From the NCBI GenBank assembly GCA_028284565.1, contig JANQRM010000492.1, positions 1 through 8,077 on the forward strand: DNA of 8,077 bases. The letters run 5' to 3'. The stretch comes from Anaerolineae bacterium (lineage in GTDB: Bacteria > Chloroflexota > Anaerolineae > Aggregatilineales > Phototrophicaceae). A program made the position numbers and the translations under genes. The notes beneath the pieces are model-generated. The model was not told the origin of the DNA. It saw only the letters and a list, made by a program, of their open reading frames with translations, and did no database searches. Below, piece by piece: positions 6,440-8,077 of the stretch. Numbering within the stretch: position 1 is the stretch's first letter; the number at the start of each line of letters is the position of its first letter.

Positions 6440-7504
6440 TTACTGAGAGAATTGCTCTGCGATATTGATGGTGGCAAGTGTATTCTCTTGAAAACGGATG
6501 TAGGCGAGTGTGGTATTGTCTTGCCAGTAGGGGTTACTGAGGAGTCCACGTTCTATTTGTCGAATTTCTTTGCTAGCGATGTTTATCACATTGAGGATGT
6601 CTTCATGCTTGTAGCCAATTGATCTCTCTGGATTTATATTGATGGTTTCTCGGTAGCTGAGAAATTGAGAATCATGCGACCATGTGACAATAGGCGAACT
6701 TGCTTCCGGCACGAGCGTATCAACTTCGCTATTGGGCAGATGTAGAACTAAGGTTGAACTAGTTTCAATATTTGGGCGACCTATGATTGTTAGATATTGT
6801 CTGTTGGGCGACCATCCTACAGGTCTTCCATAATCTATAGTTGGTAATTGATATGATGTTGTAGTGTCATTTTGAATATCGGTTATGGTGACATCCGGAT
6901 TGTCACCTCTATAGACATGAGCAACTTGCCCTCCATCTGTGAAGAAATTTCTGTTGTTACCAATCATCAATGATGTTAAATCATCCCATTCTTGAGTTGA
7001 TATATTTAGCTTGGCAACTGAAGCATTATCATTGTAGCCTGATGTGACGATGATATGGGAGTTGTCTGAAACCCATGTTAGGGCTATCTCATCTACATCA
7101 TTGTCGGTTAATTGTGTGACTTTTAATGTAGAAATGTCGAGGCGATAGATGTTTAAGGGTGAGTATCTTGATTCTGTTCTTTCGCTAAAGACAAGCATTT
7201 CATCGTTAGGTGACCACGCAATGCCTTGAACATTCCGAGTTCCGAAGCGATAAATAGGCTCGGTTAGATTGGTGATTTCAAAGAGTTGAAAGGGTTCATC
7301 CTCAAGTGAACAAGGTTGCATAACAACGTATTGCCCATTATGCGACCAATAGGCAATGTCAAGATGAAAGTCATCACATTCATGATAATTACTCCAAAGA
7401 CTTTGGATGCCAAGCATGATGAAGGCAATCACAGCGACAAAACTACTGAGAATTGCCAACATTAGAATTCTTGAGCTAGTGAGCGTTTCTTTTTTCTTGG
7501 TCAT
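6440..7504 (-). CDS. Membrane-anchored TolB/WD40-like beta-propeller protein
   Basis: This 354-residue protein has a short Lys-rich tail (MTKKKE), one N-terminal membrane helix (about 12-32) and a large domain predicted to face outward. At least six blade-like motifs recur: AYWSHNGQYVV (51), IAWSPNDEMLVFS (95), LTWVSDNSHIIVTS (142), VGWSPNRQYLTIIG (229), VTWSHDSQFLSYR (273) and YWQDNTTLAYIR (326). This W-S-x-(D/N)-(G/S) pattern marks PD40/TolB-like propellers, so a six-bladed fold is likely. The only two cysteines, Cys43 and Cys65, flank the first blade and may form a disulfide. No catalytic residues are apparent; a binding or scaffolding role is possible but unproven. A good Shine-Dalgarno (GAAGG, 7517-7513) sits 8 bases before the ATG. 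It lies 44 bp after the deacylase gene on the same strand, probably co-transcribed. Confidence 0.75.
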   Translation of the reverse strand: MTKKKETLTSSRILMLAILSSFVAVIAFIMLGIQSLWSNYHECDDFHLDIAYWSHNGQYVVMQPCSLEDEPFQLFEITNLTEPIYRFGTRNVQGIAWSPNDEMLVFSERTESRYSPLNIYRLDISTLKVTQLTDNDVDEIALTWVSDNSHIIVTSGYNDNASVAKLNISTQEWDDLTSLMIGNNRNFFTDGGQVAHVYRGDNPDVTITDIQNDTTTSYQLPTIDYGRPVGWSPNRQYLTIIGRPNIETSSTLVLHLPNSEVDTLVPEASSPIVTWSHDSQFLSYRETININPERSIGYKHEDILNVINIASKEIRQIERGLLSNPYWQDNTTLAYIRFQENTLATINIAEQFSQ

Positions 7505-7512
7505 TATGTTTG

Positions 7513-7517
7513 CCTTC
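7513..7517 (-). promoter_or_regulatory. Ribosome binding site of the propeller gene
   Basis: GAAGG on the minus strand with an 8-base spacer to the ATG at 7504 fixes the start of this gene. Confidence 0.6.
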
Positions 7518-7548
7518 GGTATCGTTCTAATTTAGAAGCGTAAACTTT

Positions 7549-8034
7549 TCAATCTTTGACGACATTGGCGAATTGTCCGTTGGTGGCTTGAGCGAGAGTG
7601 GTGAGAGGGATGGAGAAGATGGTGTTGGCAGTTCCAGCGGCGGCGTAGACGGTATCATAGCGTTTGAGGGATTCGTCGATGTAAATAGGTAGGTCGGGGG
7701 TGCGGTGTCCAACAGGAGGGACTCCACCGGGTGTGTATCCCACTGTCTGAATGCATTCATCGGGTTTTGCCATTTTGACTTTTTTGCGCCCGACTTCAAA
7801 CATCTTGGCGATTTTGCGGTCATCGACGATTTGATCGCCACTGGTGAGGATGACGACTGTTTTCTCTTTGTTGATAACGAAAGCAAGACTCTTCACGATT
7901 TGTCCGAGTTCGCATCCGATATTGTCGGCGGCGAGTTGGGAGGTCGCCGTGGAGGAGTCGAAGGTGATGATTTCGGTGTCGATGCCGAGCTGGTTAATGG
8001 CTTGTTGTACATTAGCTGTGGTGAGTGGTTGCAT
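7549..8034 (-). CDS. YbaK/EbsC-family aminoacyl-tRNA deacylase (prolyl-tRNA editing domain)
   Basis: This 161-residue protein spans one complete YbaK/EbsC domain. Members hydrolyse mischarged aminoacyl-tRNAs in trans in the cytoplasm; the best known act on Cys- or Ala-tRNAPro. Family marks are the conserved Lys48 in IVKSLAFVI (46-54), the loop GYTPGGVPPVGH (99-110) and the AAAGT segment (131-135) before IFSIPLTTLAQ. Length and motif order are normal and no key residue seems missing. The exact tRNA substrate cannot be read from sequence. The ATG at 8034 has a good Shine-Dalgarno (AGGA, 8046-8043) 8 bases upstream. The coding strand is C-rich at third positions (ATC, ACC, CTC, GCC), unlike the G-rich mfd. 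The propeller gene follows 44 bp downstream; no functional link between the two is evident. Confidence 0.9.
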   Translation of the reverse strand: MQPLTTANVQQAINQLGIDTEIITFDSSTATSQLAADNIGCELGQIVKSLAFVINKEKTVVILTSGDQIVDDRKIAKMFEVGRKKVKMAKPDECIQTVGYTPGGVPPVGHRTPDLPIYIDESLKRYDTVYAAAGTANTIFSIPLTTLAQATNGQFANVVKD

Positions 8035-8042
8035 TTGCTGTT

Positions 8043-8046
8043 TCCT
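8043..8046 (-). promoter_or_regulatory. Ribosome binding site of the YbaK-family gene
   Basis: AGGA on the minus strand lies 8 bases before the ATG at 8034 and supports that start. The promoter lies beyond or at the right edge; no convincing hexamer pair is visible in the remaining 30 bases. Confidence 0.55.
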
Positions 8047-8077
8047 GAGGGATAGAATTAAAGCAATAACTATGATA

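Noticed and set aside
7527..7886. Minus-strand open frame of 119 codons overlapping the YbaK-family gene
   Set aside because: Overlaps the YbaK-family gene in another frame, and its translation is Ser/Pro/Lys-rich without domain features.
7705..8055. Plus-strand open frame of 116 codons opposite the YbaK-family gene
   Set aside because: The minus strand encodes a complete YbaK domain with family motifs; this frame is its mirror and is Asp/Gly-rich.

Overview
The window reads as an ordinary bacterial chromosome segment of moderate GC, with five supportable protein genes and no rRNA, tRNA, CRISPR array, transposase or phage gene. The two well-recognised proteins are housekeeping types: transcription-repair coupling factor Mfd and a membrane-anchored L,D-transpeptidase. 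The lineage is an inference. The transpeptidase architecture (basic cytoplasmic tail, one membrane helix, PG_binding_4-like modules, LysM, YkuD with a Tyr-Gly-Cys active site), a TolB-like propeller protein and the style of intergenic palindromes fit a Chloroflexota bacterium best, but no marker gene here proves it.

Layout. Positions 1-598 are mostly intergenic. The left edge may hold the 5' part of a minus-strand secreted protein with no normal start codon. Two palindromic elements follow (206-256 and 475-494), with an SOS-box-like site at 316-327. A small minus-strand gene of unknown function occupies 599-910; it appears frameshifted, because a convincing protein continuation lies in another frame at 525-644. 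The minus-strand L,D-transpeptidase gene (1086-2654) has a candidate terminator at 992-1022. It is divergent from mfd (2855-6361, plus strand), and the 200-bp gap between them holds a strong mfd promoter (extended -10), a weaker minus-strand -10 and a spaced inverted repeat. mfd ends in a 78-bp convergent gap with a hairpin terminator next to a small heptamer tandem repeat. The right end is a probable two-gene minus-strand unit: a YbaK/EbsC-type aminoacyl-tRNA deacylase (7549-8034), then 44 bp later a membrane-anchored beta-propeller protein (6440-7504).

How the genes relate. No shared pathway is visible: DNA repair coupled to transcription, cell-wall crosslinking, tRNA proofreading and an extracytoplasmic propeller sit side by side. 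I see no evidence for a new multi-gene system. The observations most worth checking are the frameshifted small gene, the altered YkuD active-site motif and the palindromic intergenic elements.
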